From Trema orientale (Eukaryota > Streptophyta > Magnoliopsida > Rosales > Cannabaceae), in NCBI GenBank assembly GCA_002914845.1, contig JXTC01000250.1, forward strand, positions 282,285 through 346,284: a DNA stretch of 64,000 nt, in the 5' to 3' direction. Positions 10,600-21,438 of the stretch are shown piece by piece. Under the pieces are notes generated by a model, which was given only the letters and a program-made list of their open reading frames with translations, did no database searches and was not told the origin of the DNA. Position 1 is the first letter of the stretch, and each line of letters opens with the position of its first letter. A program made the position numbers and the translations under genes.

Positions 10600-11025
10600 T
10601 TGGATTCACTTTCGTTTTCTGTTTTTTGTTTTTTTAAACAAAAAAATAGGAATTTTTTTTGGAAGTTTGCTTGGCAACCTTGTTTTTGTTTTTTGTTTTT
10701 AAAAATTGTTACCAAAAATTTCAAAAAAAGTGGTAACAAAAAATTTCTAATACCTTTATTTTTTTAAACAAATTTCAAAAACAAAAGAACATACAAATAT
10801 TTGTACACAAGTGTGTACATACATATATATATATACATATACAAATATAAGCCTATATGATTTTCTTTATCATTATTTACACTTTATTGTTTTTGAAAAC
10901 AAATAGTGAAATAAAATTTGCCAAGTATGTTTCTTGTTTATAAAAATTGAAAATCAAAACAAAATTTTTACTTATGTTTTCAATTTATTTAAACAAAAAA
11001 TTGGAAGTGAATCCAAACAAGCCCT
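10600..11025 (+). mobile_element. MITE-like element, copy 2
   Basis: Starts TTGGATTCACTTTCGTTTTC and ends GAAGTGAATCCAAACAAGCCC. It directly abuts copy 1 with the short junction AAGCCCTATTGGATTC, so the two copies form an 830-bp inverted repeat. It matches copy 3 (55154-55588) closely in order and wording. No coding capacity. Confidence 0.7.
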
Positions 11026-11148
11026 ATATTTTTTTGTTTGTTTTGTCTTCCTCAACATCTTAGAAAAAGCATTTAGTGATAATATTACCAACTTTCCTTT
11101 GTTAGCTATACCTAAACTTGTGAGAGACCAAATTCTGGGCCTAATTTA

Positions 11149-11346
11149 AGTAAATATCCATTTGTCAAATATTATAACAAAATGTCCAATATACTATGTG
11201 TAAAACTTTATATACCAAGTACAAAAAATTATATACTCAGTATATTTCAGTACAGTAACTGAAATTAGTAGATATGTTTATCTACCAAGTGTAAAAATAT
11301 ATACACCTGAATATTTAGCTATAAAATTTAAAAAATAGACATCTAC
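11149..11346. mobile_element. Short foldback element, TIR about GTAAATATCCATTT
   Basis: The left end GTAAATATCCATTT and the reverse complement of the right end, GTAGATGTCTATTT, form imperfect terminal repeats. The interior phrase TACCAAGTGTAAAAAT also occurs in the related element at 18428-18606. About 200 bp, no coding sequence. Confidence 0.4.
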
Positions 11347-11349
11347 ATA

Positions 11350-12495
11350 ATCAAATTTAAAATATTGATCATCCACCTAAATTTCTCAAAAACGTAACCT
11401 AACACTTTTTTTTTCCGTAGAATAATTGATATCAAAGTTTAGTTCCATATTCGGCGTACAAAATAATAATTGACTTGTTACTTTACCATTTTTCATTTAT
11501 TTATTTATTTATTATTGTTATTTTGAAAGAAACCTGTTGGGGCTATTTATTCGATAATTGAAAATGGCATAGACAAAAAAAAAAATCATTCTCAAGACAG
11601 GCAAAAAAAAAAAAAAAAAAAAAAAACCACTGAGGAACTTCCTCGAGCCATACAAAAGCGCCATCATCTGAATTGGCTACAACAACTGGTCCATCATATT
11701 GCATTCTAATAACATAAAAAATAAAAAATAATAAAACTTTTCATGTAACTTATTAATTTAAATGCTTTGTTACATAACATTTGGGATTAGATCTGGTAGC
11801 CTAGTAGGAGTTGGACAGAGATGTTGTTTCATCCATCTAATAGCTACAACTCAGCATTTTTTAGCAATCATATTCTTTTTTTTTTTTTTGAAAATTTTTA
11901 GCAACTATATTCTAAAAGGAATTAATTTGTTAAATTATAATAAAGTAAAGATAATTAATTAAACCTCACTTTTTAAAAAAAAAATTGTTAAATTAGAATT
12001 ATATTTTGTGTTGAGTTGGCGTGTTTTTAAGTGAATAGGACATCAAATGACAACAAAATAAAACAAGTCCTATATGAATTAGTATATAAAACCACATAAA
12101 GCTTTGAAAAGTGTCTAGGTTCATGTGACGGATGTCACATAAGCAAAATGATGACTAGGTTCATTTACTCCTTAATTTTTTTTCCCCCTGTTGTAGCTTA
12201 AATTTGAAAGACAACACTAAAAAAGCTATATTCTCTCCCAGCAAGATTTTGTCAGGTACTTTTTATGAACCGAATCTCATATCAAATCCCATCACCCTCA
12301 AAGGAAAACCATCAACTTTCCAATTTATTCATTTTACAGAATTCTCACACTTAAATGAGGAAAGAAATAAAGTTGAAAAGAGGAAGAATAATGCTACTTA
12401 TCTTTGTATAGTATAAACTATCCTCTTTTTTATAGTCACTATAAACTATTTTGAAATAATAATTTAAATGATATAGTATGTCTTATTTGTTAATA
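11350..12495. other. AT-rich spacer, no gene seen
   Basis: Contains a poly-A run (about 11605-11626) and AT-rich filler. Short open frames have no recognisable product. Confidence 0.5.
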
Positions 12496-12498
12496 TTT

Positions 12499-12866
12499 AA
12501 GGTAAACTACAAAAGAATACTATGAGATTTGGATATTTTATAATTTAAACTCTAAAATTTGGATTCTTTAAAATAATATTATGAAAATAAAAATTTTTGA
12601 AAATTAATACACTGAGTTGACTTTTTGAATAATTTTAATTAGTAAAAAATAATAATATCCTCAAAATTAAGTAGATTAATAAGAACTAATATAGTTTTAA
12701 TGAAGAATATTATTTTTTTTCGTTGCTAAAATTAGTCAAAAGATCAGTTCAGGATATTAATTTTCAGAAATTCTTAATTTCAGAATAGTATTTTGCGGAG
12801 TCCAAATTTCAGAGTTTAAATTGCATAATACGCAAATTCTAAGATTTTTTTTGCAGTTTACCCTTA
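12499..12866. mobile_element. Foldback element with about 145-bp terminal inverted repeats
   Basis: The left end reads AAGGTAAACTACAAAAGAAT and the reverse complement of the right end reads AAGGGTAAACTGCAAAAAAA. The arms then match through TAATTTAAACTCT(A/G)AAATTTGGA and TGAAAATTAATA. Only about 80 bp separate the arms, so the whole 368 bp could fold into a long hairpin. MITE-like, with no coding sequence. Confidence 0.65.
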
Positions 12867-12869
12867 TAT

Positions 12870-13095
12870 TTATACCAAGTTTTTTCTACTCTACTCATTA
12901 GTTGTTATTTAAACTTTATTACCTGCAACCTAACTAAACTGTCATATCATCTAATTATATTTTTATTATTAAAATAATTTGTCATTGGTATTAACATCTT
13001 TGGAAAGATGAAAATAAGAATAAGAAACACAAACTATGAAACAAATTTAGTCTACTACTGCTGCTGAGGGTTAAAGAGACATGTATGAACCACAC

Positions 13096-13141
<46 letters not shown>

Positions 13142-14105
13142 GTTTGCAGATTTTTGGCTTCGGTTTAGCAATGCCTCTTATCACCTCCTATTCCAATTTC
13201 AAGGACACCAAGAATCCAAGGACTGGATATTGAACATGTGTATATATATTTCACTAATACTTTAGTATATAATTTTTTGGGGGGCTTATTGTTTAGAAAC
13301 CAAAGCAAGATTATACCTTTTTTTTTTTCGGTTTCATCAGGCTCATCATGCTGAATAGTATTTAAATCTTTGGTATTTAGTTTTTATTATAGAAAACACC
13401 ATGCATCTCTTACTTTTCGTGGAAATAACTGAAACCTGTCCTCAATGGTGCTCGAGGATCATAAGGCAGTAAGGCAGACGGCACAAAACAGTGTCAGTTC
13501 GCCATATGTCCTTTGTTATGATCAATATACTATATTTTAATTTTCAACATAAGGTAGTCAAATTATTTGTAAGACCCCAAAATCCAAGCTGTCTAATTCA
13601 CTTGTTTCGCTCATATATATGACCTACCCCTCTAATGTCCTCTAATTACACGAGCCTCTATTGGCTTTACATTGCTTAATTCTCAAGCATAAACAGAAGA
13701 TTCTCTACATACATACTACATGCTTATTTTAAGAAGAACGATATTGAAATCTCTGAGTTCCTAATTTCCTTCATTTTTTTAATTTTCTCTTTCCTAAGCT
13801 CCTAGGTTTATGAGATCTGTTTTTTGGCGTGTGGTATAAATGTGGAGCCATGTTTTGGACCAACCAATGAATGTTGTTTAGAATTAATTTTTTTATAAAC
13901 AATGATATATAGTCCTTGTTCGAGGGGCAGCTCACTTGTTTTGATATTTGTATGCTTAGAGGTGAAGTATTCCATGTAGGGTATTATAACCTTAAGATTA
14001 ACAAAATAAAATCATCAATAAGTCCTAAAATAAAAGGCAAGGTAGAGACTAGAGAAATTAAAAAGGCCCTAAATTAATAATAACATCATCTTCAAAATTG
14101 GTGTT
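12870..14105. other. Spacer with GA microsatellite, no gene seen
   Basis: Holds a GA-repeat at about 13095-13137 and AT-rich sequence. Nothing with coding character was recognised on either strand. Confidence 0.5.
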
Positions 14106-14108
14106 TTA

Positions 14109-14260
14109 GGGTGCGTCTACAATAGGGGCGTCCCTACGTAAGGCCCTGTCTATACACCGTTTGATGAGAATCTGTGTATAAACAGATTCCCCACAGATTC
14201 CTATCAAACGGTGTATAAACAGGGGCCTTACGTAGGGACGCCCCTACTATAGCCGCCTCC
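14109..14260. mobile_element. Near-perfect hairpin MITE (152 bp)
   Basis: The arms AGGGGCGTCCCTACGTAAGG and the mirror CCTTACGTAGGGACGCCCCT are exact inverted copies. Pairing continues inward through TATACACCGTTTGAT / ATCAAACGGTGTATA to GAATCTGTG / CACAGATTC, leaving a loop of about 15 nt. The outer ends GGGTGCG.CTA and TA.CCGCCTCC match less well. Its GC-rich arms stand out from the AT-rich surroundings. The conserved arms suggest a young insertion. Confidence 0.7.
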
Positions 14261-14261
14261 T

Positions 14262-15636
14262 TTTCTTTTTTCTTCCCTTTTTTTTTTTGTTTTTTTTGTG
14301 CGGTTCTACTGACTCTCAGTGAGGTTTAAGAGATGCTAAGATGTGAGATGCGGCAGACTGTGTAGCTACAAAACTTTTCTTGTGTTATGGGGGAAATTAA
14401 CGAAAGGTCACCAAGGGGGCGATCGATGTGGTAGATATGCACAGTATCATGCAGCAAAAATATTGATGCCAAATCTAATGTTTGATACTACTGTGATCTC
14501 CACTGATTTTGTAAATGAATATGTGGGGAAAAAATGTAACATGTGTATTTTATGTCACCATATTTTTTCAAATAAGATAACAAAATATGATCATATAATC
14601 TAAATGGTCTTCAAAACTTGGCGATTAATAGAACACTACTCTCACATGTAAGTGCGTATCCGCACTGGTATTATAGGCCAACATGTCATAGCTATGAGTT
14701 TTGACTGTATATCTCCAAGACATATGTTGGTATTAACAAAATACTTACAAACACTAGTACTTTTAGTATTGACTGAAATAATAATAAACGTGTATGATTG
14801 GAGTCTTGGAGTTGCAAAAAGCTTGTACTTTGTTTTTTTTCATTTTGTTGGGGGGGGGAAAAAAAAAAGAAATACCCTCCAAGCAGCTGGGATATAAAGA
14901 ATTAGGAGAGATGTGGTCAACTCGCTATCAATTACGAATCACCCAATGCTCTCCCCTCCGAAGGCTCACCCGAGTACGGACAGGCAATACACAGAGCACT
15001 CAACAAGGCCTATAAAATGGCTCCAACATCTAGCTCATAGCTAGCTCAGTGCTCTAAATCAAATTAGAGGCCTTCCGAAAAAATCATTAATCTTTCTACG
15101 TTGGGATGAGTTTTAATACACCTTCAAGGCACAGCTTGTTTACTCCCCCTCAAGGGCTTCCGGCTTAATTTGGTCTCGATTTGCAATCTTGTCAACATTT
15201 TAGCTCTTGTACAATCGGTTTATACATACATATATATATATACACACAGATATCTATATATATATATATAGGTATGTGTGTATGCCTTATTGGCAATAAA
15301 CCAATTTTGAGCTACACACAGCGCGGAGGCGCTTGTTGGGGAGTACACAAGCCGTGAATTGCATACAAAGTTTTCCTCGTTGCGGCTACTAAAACAAGCT
15401 TCAAACTGTACTCTGTATATAAGGTGAAATCATGAGATAAAACATGTGCCTACGTATATGTATATCAATTGCCATATTGTGTATATATATATATGTATAA
15501 TAATCCTATCAATGCGAGCTTTAATAATTTTGCGTTCTCGTGCATGTATATATTAAAATTAATCACGTGGCTTTCGTGTTTTACTATTGTTAAATCAAAA
15601 AACAAGTGGAACATATATATATGCATATATTTATAT
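14262..15636. other. Spacer, possible decayed LTR, no gene seen
   Basis: At about 15011-15018 a TATAAAAT lies in GC-richer sequence (14880-15200) with short CTAGCTCA repeats, which could be an old LTR or TRIM, but no partner was found. TA microsatellites lie at about 15231-15270. No recognisable coding sequence. Confidence 0.35.
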
Positions 15637-15638
15637 AT

Positions 15639-15882
15639 GGTTGCCAATCCAATAGGTATTTTTTTTTTACCTATGTGTAGGTATTTTTTTTAGCCGTTAG
15701 ATCATCATCTAATAGTGATCCAACGGCTATAATAAGGTGCATAAAAAGGCGTGCATTATTAATACTTTTTTTCTCTCTTATTTTTTAATATAAAAAAATG
15801 TGCTTAATAAATTTTCATTGGTGAAAATGATACCTATATATAGGTAAAAAAAAAAAGAAAAATACCTACTAGATTGGTGCCC
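15639..15882 (+). mobile_element. TA-targeted MITE family, copy A
   Basis: Full copy: left end GGTTGCCAATCCAATAGGTA, poly-T, ACCTATGTGTAGGTA, the internal palindrome AGCCGTTAGATCATCATC / GTGATCCAACGGCT, a CTCTCTTATTTTTTAATAT block, then ACCTATATATAGGTA, poly-A and the right end GATTGGTGCCC. TA repeats flank both ends. No coding capacity. Confidence 0.7.
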
Positions 15883-15900
15883 TTTATATATATATATATA

Positions 15901-16130
15901 GGTTGCCAATCAATTAAGTATTCTCTTTTATCTATGTATAAGTATTTTTTTTTTTTAGCCGTTGGATCATCAACTAATATTGACCCAATGGCTATAATGA
16001 TATATATAAAAAGATGTATATTATTAATGCTATTTCTCTCTCTTACTTATAAAAAAAATGTGTATGATAACTTTTAATTAGACAAAACTTACATAGGTAA
16101 AAAAAAAAAGTACCTACTAAATTGGTATCC
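15901..16130 (+). mobile_element. TA-targeted MITE family, copy B
   Basis: Follows copy A in the same orientation, separated only by a TA repeat. It starts GGTTGCCAATCAATTAAGTA, keeps the AGCCGTTGGATCATCAAC palindrome and ends near ATTGGTATCC. It is more diverged than copy A. Confidence 0.65.
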
Positions 16131-16389
16131 GTATATATATATATTGGAAGGGCTAAAATGGAGCATGCGTGCTATTGCGTACGGTAGGTGGTGCATGGTC
16201 TTGTTCGTCGTTGATCAGTACTAGTGATCGTAAGTTTTCCAGATTTCCTGTCAAGATTGATGCATGCATGCACTTAATTAATTCATTAATTAATAAAATA
16301 TCCCATATTCAATAATACAGGAATTTGGACAAGGAAATTAAGACAGCCCGAATAAGGTACGTAATATATTTGTGTACGTGGTCTTGTAT

Positions 16390-16972
16390 TATTTGGTGCG
16401 CCGTATTGTATTATATTATATTATATTGTGATGTATTATATTGGATTGTATTGTATTGTATTATTCTCTTATAATACTATGTTTGGTTTTGCACGTGTAT
16501 TAAGATGTTGTATTAAAAAGTTAATTTTGAAAAATACTATTTCTAAAAATTTACTTAGAAAAATACCAATTTCAAAAAATATTTAGAAAAATACCACTTA
16601 TAAAATTACCACTTTTAAAAAATTTATTTACGAAAAAACCACTTTTTAGATATAAATTTAGAAAAAACCACTTTAAAAAATTGATTTAGAAAAATACCAC
16701 TTTTGTATAGTGATGTGGGAGAGAAAGTGAGGAGAGAGAAATTATGAACAGAAAAAGTAAGGAGAGTGAGTATTGTACAATAATATGTTAAAGTTAAAAT
16801 TATATAATACAGTATAATACAGATCTTTTATTCTGTATTAGATAATACTCTCCGTATTGTATTAAATTTTGATGTCGTATTAAATAATATAATACAAAAG
16901 TACAACCAAATACAGTATTATATTTAATTAATACAATACAGAGTCCTTATACAGTGTACCAAACATAGCCTT
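16390..16972. mobile_element. Diverged foldback element rich in TATTGTATTA
   Basis: Left TTTGGTGCGCCGTATTGTAT and the reverse complement of the right end, GTTTGGTACACTGTATAAGG, are similar, and both arms are dominated by GTATTGTATTATA-like words. ATGTTTGGTTTTGCAC near 16480 and CAACCAAATACAG near 16910 form a second, inner pair. The interior carries a minisatellite (see separate entry). Confidence 0.45.
16525..16706 (+). repeat. Minisatellite, TTTAGAAAAATACCACTT-like units
   Basis: Five to six imperfect units of about 25-40 bp, each built on TTTAGAAAAA(T/A)ACCACTTTTAA, run in tandem. Units differ by short indels and substitutions. It lies inside the foldback element at 16390-16972. Confidence 0.6.
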
Positions 16973-16974
16973 AA

Positions 16975-17875
16975 ATTCCTTTTCATTCACATAGAAAATT
17001 CGTAAAGGGATGTTTTAGTTATTTTCTTGGAGATTTTTGTGGTTTTGAAGCTGAATTTTGGGCAGCAATAATCATTGTCAATTAATTGATTATATGCTTG
17101 GAGGTTTGGTTGAGATGCTCATGCTCTTTGGTTGGAGAAATATGACTTCGCACTTTGTGGTCAGTTTAATCAAGTCTGACTCTTTGAATGTTACATGGCG
17201 TACGTTTGAAAGCTTATCGGACTAGGATGACTAAGGAATTTAGTTTCTTTTCTCCCTCATATTATACGTAGAGAAGTACAAAATGTTTTGTCGATAAATT
17301 TAGTTTCTATTGGGAACAAATCACTCACTATATATATAAAAATAGATTCTGGAAATTTTCTGTCTCTCATTCCTCGATTTCATTTGCTTGAAATGAATGT
17401 TTTTATGTATGACTTCCTTTCAATAGATTGAAATGATTCTATGTTTATAATTAGGTTTATCTTCTAGTTTTGCATTAATTTGTTTCTTCTCTTCCCTTGA
17501 ATAATATTTTCTCTCGTCTACCGTCCTAGTTGAGAGGAGTACTGTTTCATTCACCATGGAAAAAGAAATTGTATTTTATTTTTATGAATTATGTTATACC
17601 AAAGGAAATTAGGTAATTGGGAGTCTTTTTTTTTTTTTGAATTATAACTGGGAGTCATTTTAGTGCTTGGCAATTTTTTATTTTGGCATATGTTTTTTTA
17701 GTTTTAAGTTTGTTAATAGTATTTAGATGTTAAATCTCCTTTGTACTCTTTTGTTTGCGTCATTTTCAGTGGCTGAGTTTTAATCAATGTTATTTTTGGG
17801 ATAAAATTGTCATTTTACTAAAAAGGTTAAATCAACTGTTAAGTCACAAATATTTACTCTAAAAGCTTCTATTTA
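16975..17875. other. AT-rich spacer, no gene seen
   Basis: No coding frame or repeat of note was recognised. Confidence 0.5.
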
Positions 17876-17878
17876 TAA

Positions 17879-18362
17879 AAAGGATAAATGAATCTATTAG
17901 TACTTGAACTAAGGATAAAATTTCATTCCGATCCTTAAATTTCAAATTACGTCGTATTGGTCTTTAAACTATTAAAAATGTTTCATTTTAGTTCTTTTTG
18001 CTATACATTTTGTTTGATTCTTATCATAATAAATACATGAGTTGCATTTCTCATTCTATATTAGTGATTTCAACAAAATATTGTCTAATGCAGAGCTAAT
18101 TTTTGTTCAAGCAATCATTTTTAAACTGCTACAATTCATGTTCTAATCTTTTTATAGTGTTGGATTATTCATAAGTACAAAAGAATAGCAAAGGTATCTC
18201 ATATGCTTATTCTGTTAAGAATAAAATAAAATATATTACAACAAGTACTAAAATAAAACTTTTTTGATAGTTTAAGAACTAAAGTGACGTAATTTAAAAT
18301 TTAAGGATCAAAGTTAGACTTTTCTCATAGTTTAGGGACCAATAAGATCATTTATCCTTATA
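17879..18362. mobile_element. Foldback element with about 115-bp terminal inverted repeats
   Basis: The left arm starts AAGGATAAATGAATCTATTA and the reverse complement of the right arm starts AAGGATAAATGATCTTATTG. They stay aligned through GATCCTTAAATTT(C/T)AAATTACGTC and TT(T/C)TTAAACTAT. The interior is non-coding. Size and ends suit a non-autonomous MULE or MITE. Confidence 0.6.
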
Positions 18363-18427
18363 AAAATATCCCTTATTACCAATCCTCAGGTCTTATAAAA
18401 AAAAAATGACTGAATTTTGGATCATTT

Positions 18428-18606
18428 TAAATAAATGTCCATTTATAAATGCTATAGCAAAATGATTAATATATCATTGTATGCACCAAGTATAAACTAC
18501 AATGTAGTACATAAATTAAAGTCGATATATAAATAAATATACCAAGTGTAAAAATGCATATACCAGGTTATTCAATTATAATGAAAGAAAAATGGACATT
18601 TATTAA
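18428..18606. mobile_element. Short foldback element, TIR AATAAATGTCCATTT
   Basis: Left AATAAATGTCCATTT and right AAATGGACATTTATT are inverted copies. It shares the inner phrase TACCAAGTGTAAAAAT with the element at 11149-11346. Confidence 0.5.
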
Positions 18607-18609
18607 AAC

Positions 18610-19199
18610 AAAGTATAAAAAAAGATATGTGTTCTATTTTTTCCCAATATCATTCACAGTAAGATATTTTGACAAATGGACTAATAACTGGCACGAGGTG
18701 TAAGTAATTTTTAGTAAATTACTTATTTTTAAAAACTCTTCGTAAAATAAAACTTTTTGAGTTATAATTTGATCATGCCCAACCATGCTTGACATGTTTA
18801 CTGAGATTTATTTTTCGCAAAGAAATTGAAAAAACAAAAAACAAAATAGGCCAAAAACTAGACATCGTTTTGAAAATAGTCTAGATTTCACAATTTCTCC
18901 AATATTATTACTTGTAATTTCCAGACAAAATATATAAGAATCTATTTTTAAAAGAACCTTATATATACACTTTTATTTTACTTGTGATATTAGTTAAGCT
19001 TAACCTCAAGAATAAAAAGAAAAAGAAAAAGAAAAAGAGTAAAAGAAAAGAAAAATCCTTCTCCTTCGCAACCGCAACTACATCTTTTTTTTTTTAAATG
19101 ATGCATCATGTCATCTTATAACATGCAAAACTAAGAAGTCAGAAAAACATTTGTTCCTGTAAAGGACAAAGAAACGAAAAAAAGGACAAAAGTTAAATC
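18610..19199. other. AT-rich spacer, no gene seen
   Basis: Contains an AAAAAG-rich tract near 19015-19060. No gene or RNA was recognised. Confidence 0.5.
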
Positions 19200-19204
19200 A
19201 ACAA
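19200..19204. repeat. Target-site duplication AACAA (left)
   Basis: AACAA lies directly before the left LTR and is repeated exactly at 29921-29925 after the right LTR. Five bp is the expected size for Ty3/gypsy integration. Confidence 0.75.
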
Positions 19205-20187
19205 TGTTGCGGATTTTATAATAGCTACGCAAGTGCACGTGCCGAAACAAGTAATATAGTAGTGAGTGAGTATCGTCTCCACAGGGATTAATTACCAAAA
19301 TTATTTGTAAAATCTAAATGTCAAACAAGCTAGTTTAACATATGAGAAATAAAGATTTGTAATATAAATGTAAATATTAAGCAGAAAATAGCGAGATCTA
19401 ATCAAGTGATTGTGAATCAGTAGTGTGGATAAGCTGGGATTATTGAATCCTCCTTGGTTGCAAATCTGGGTTAAATTGCTGCAGCAACGCTTACGGCAAA
19501 ATCCCTCCAGTAACCGAGAATTCAATCTGTGCATAATAATCTTCCGAATTTATTATATTTAAAGTTCTTCAAACTAGATTTAACATATTCCTATGCTTAC
19601 CCAGTTCTCAAAACACCATTTATAGTATCAATTTTTAATGGGTTTGCATGGTAATAATATATTCCTATACCATTACTAATTCAAAAATCTACTAAGGAGA
19701 TAATTAAATCATGCATCATTCAAGCTCAATCCAACTCNNNNNNNNNNNNNNNNNNNNNNNNNNNNNNNNNNNNNNNNNNNNNNNNNNNNNNNNNNNNNNN
19801 NNNNNNNNNNNNNNNNNNNNNNNNNNNNNNNNNNNNNNNNNNNNNNNNNNNNNNNNNNNNNNNNNNNNNNNNNNNNNNNNNNNNNNNNNNNNGTATTGCT
19901 CCGGCATGCTGCTGCAGCAAAGTTACTTCCAGCTTTTACTTGAATCCAGCTTTCCTTCCAAAATGCTGCCATTTAATTTCTACAGAACTCAAGTCCAGAT
20001 TTCAACATTTCTATTAAAAATTAAAAGAAATAAAATAGATATTGACTAAATTAGATCTTAAACATCAGAAACACCAAAGACCAAAATAAGGTAAAGAAAG
20101 ACACCTAAACTAGACAATTTATTCTTTTAAAACAACTATTCTAAGACTAAAAACACAAAAGATAACTCTATTTTTATAGAGTTATCA
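19205..20187 (-). repeat. 3' LTR (left), interrupted by an assembly gap
   Basis: Matches 28662-29920. Positions 19738-19892 are N. The other LTR has about 403 bp at the same place, so the real LTR is near 1.23 kb. Confidence 0.88.
19738..19892. other. Assembly gap (155 N)
   Basis: Run of N inside the left LTR. Flanks CCAACTC and GTATTGCTCC pair with 29222 and 29626 in the right LTR. Single N bases also occur at 29258 and 47766. Confidence 0.97.
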
Positions 20188-20201
20188 CACCCCTAAACTT
20201 A
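20188..20201 (-). promoter_or_regulatory. Polypurine tract of the retrotransposon
   Basis: On the minus strand TTTAAGTTTAGGGGTG directly precedes the 3' LTR (which starts TGATAACTC). This is the standard plus-strand priming site position and a usual plant gypsy wording. Confidence 0.7.
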
Positions 20202-21438
20202 AACTGTTACTCGTCCTCGAGTGACAAAACAAAGAAAAACAACACACAAAAGACACAAAGACATAAAAAACACAAAAGAGCTCTGGTTTACTGACAGAAA
20301 GAAATTCATTCTTCATTTTTCTGTTCTACTCCTCAATCTTCAGCCTATGACCAGAATCACCCCTCCTCAAGTACTAGTTCAATTTATCACAAACTTACTC
20401 CCACATGTGATTTTTCCTTAGGTGTGTGTGTGTAAACTATGGTCAGAATTCCTTAGATCACTCAAGCCATATCAAAACATTATCATTGGGCCTAATTTCC
20501 TGGTTCCAAAAGTTGATCTTGTAAATCTCTATCCACTAATACAAGTCAACCAAATACTTAAGACTTATAAGGCTTTCACAACTTTTTAACTTGGAGCTTA
20601 ATTGGGGAGTTTTATTATTATTTGTTTCTTTTCTTTCTCTCTTTCTCTCTCTTTTTTTTTTTTTAAAAAAACACTCTGATGTCACAATGCCTTTTTACGC
20701 GAATGTCAACATTGGTGATGAAGGCACCCGGTTACTCAGCAAAGCCACTTTCAGAGTTGTTGTAGCATACTCATATTCCAGACTACTGTTTGACGCAAAG
20801 GTATACATAGAGCTCATGTTACCCCTAGTTACTAGGTGGTCCAGAACAGTGGAGTATTTATTATTCATATCACTTTTTTTTTTTATACTCCCCCAAACTT
20901 AAGCTCATTCTACTTTCAATGTATCTTACCTACACTAAGTCCTCATGTTTGGTCTCCTAAATTTTCGCCTCAAGGGATTCACAAAATTAGTTCTAAAGCC
21001 TTAAACCCTCACACTAATTCAAGATTTCCTAAGTTTTTCAAAAGTCCTATAACCTATAGCTCTAGTGCAAAGAAAAATTAGAAATTTCACATATCACAGC
21101 AAGTTGTAACAAATATCCCCAACATTTAAGTCATGGCAATTCATCTCAGAAGCTGAAAAACATTGGAGTAACAAAAATTTCATAAAAACACAATGTTGCA
21201 GCACACCAGAGCAACAGAACACCAACAGAAATTAACAAACAACTAAACAGAACAACTTGACCGACCCACTAAACACACACAAAAGAAAGAAAATCACATA
21301 AAAAGATAAACAAACACTAAACAGATAAGAAATCACCCCCAAACTTAAAATAAGCAGTGTCCCCACTGCGACACAAACTAAAAAGCATATAAAGAAATGA
21401 AAAAGAAAAAAAAAAGGGTGAAAAACTCCCTGTCACCA

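Noticed and set aside
10458..10739. Lys/Phe-rich open frame spanning the junction of two MITE copies
   Set aside because: Produced by A/T homopolymers in the inverted repeat, not coding.
13095..13137. Possible regulatory GAGA site
   Set aside because: It is a plain GA microsatellite with no gene next to it.
14880..15200. Possible tRNA or LTR in GC-richer stretch
   Set aside because: No cloverleaf or A/B boxes, and no second LTR copy in the window.
15465..16077. Several short open frames with YIYI-type sequence
   Set aside because: Translations of TA microsatellites and of MITE copies A and B.
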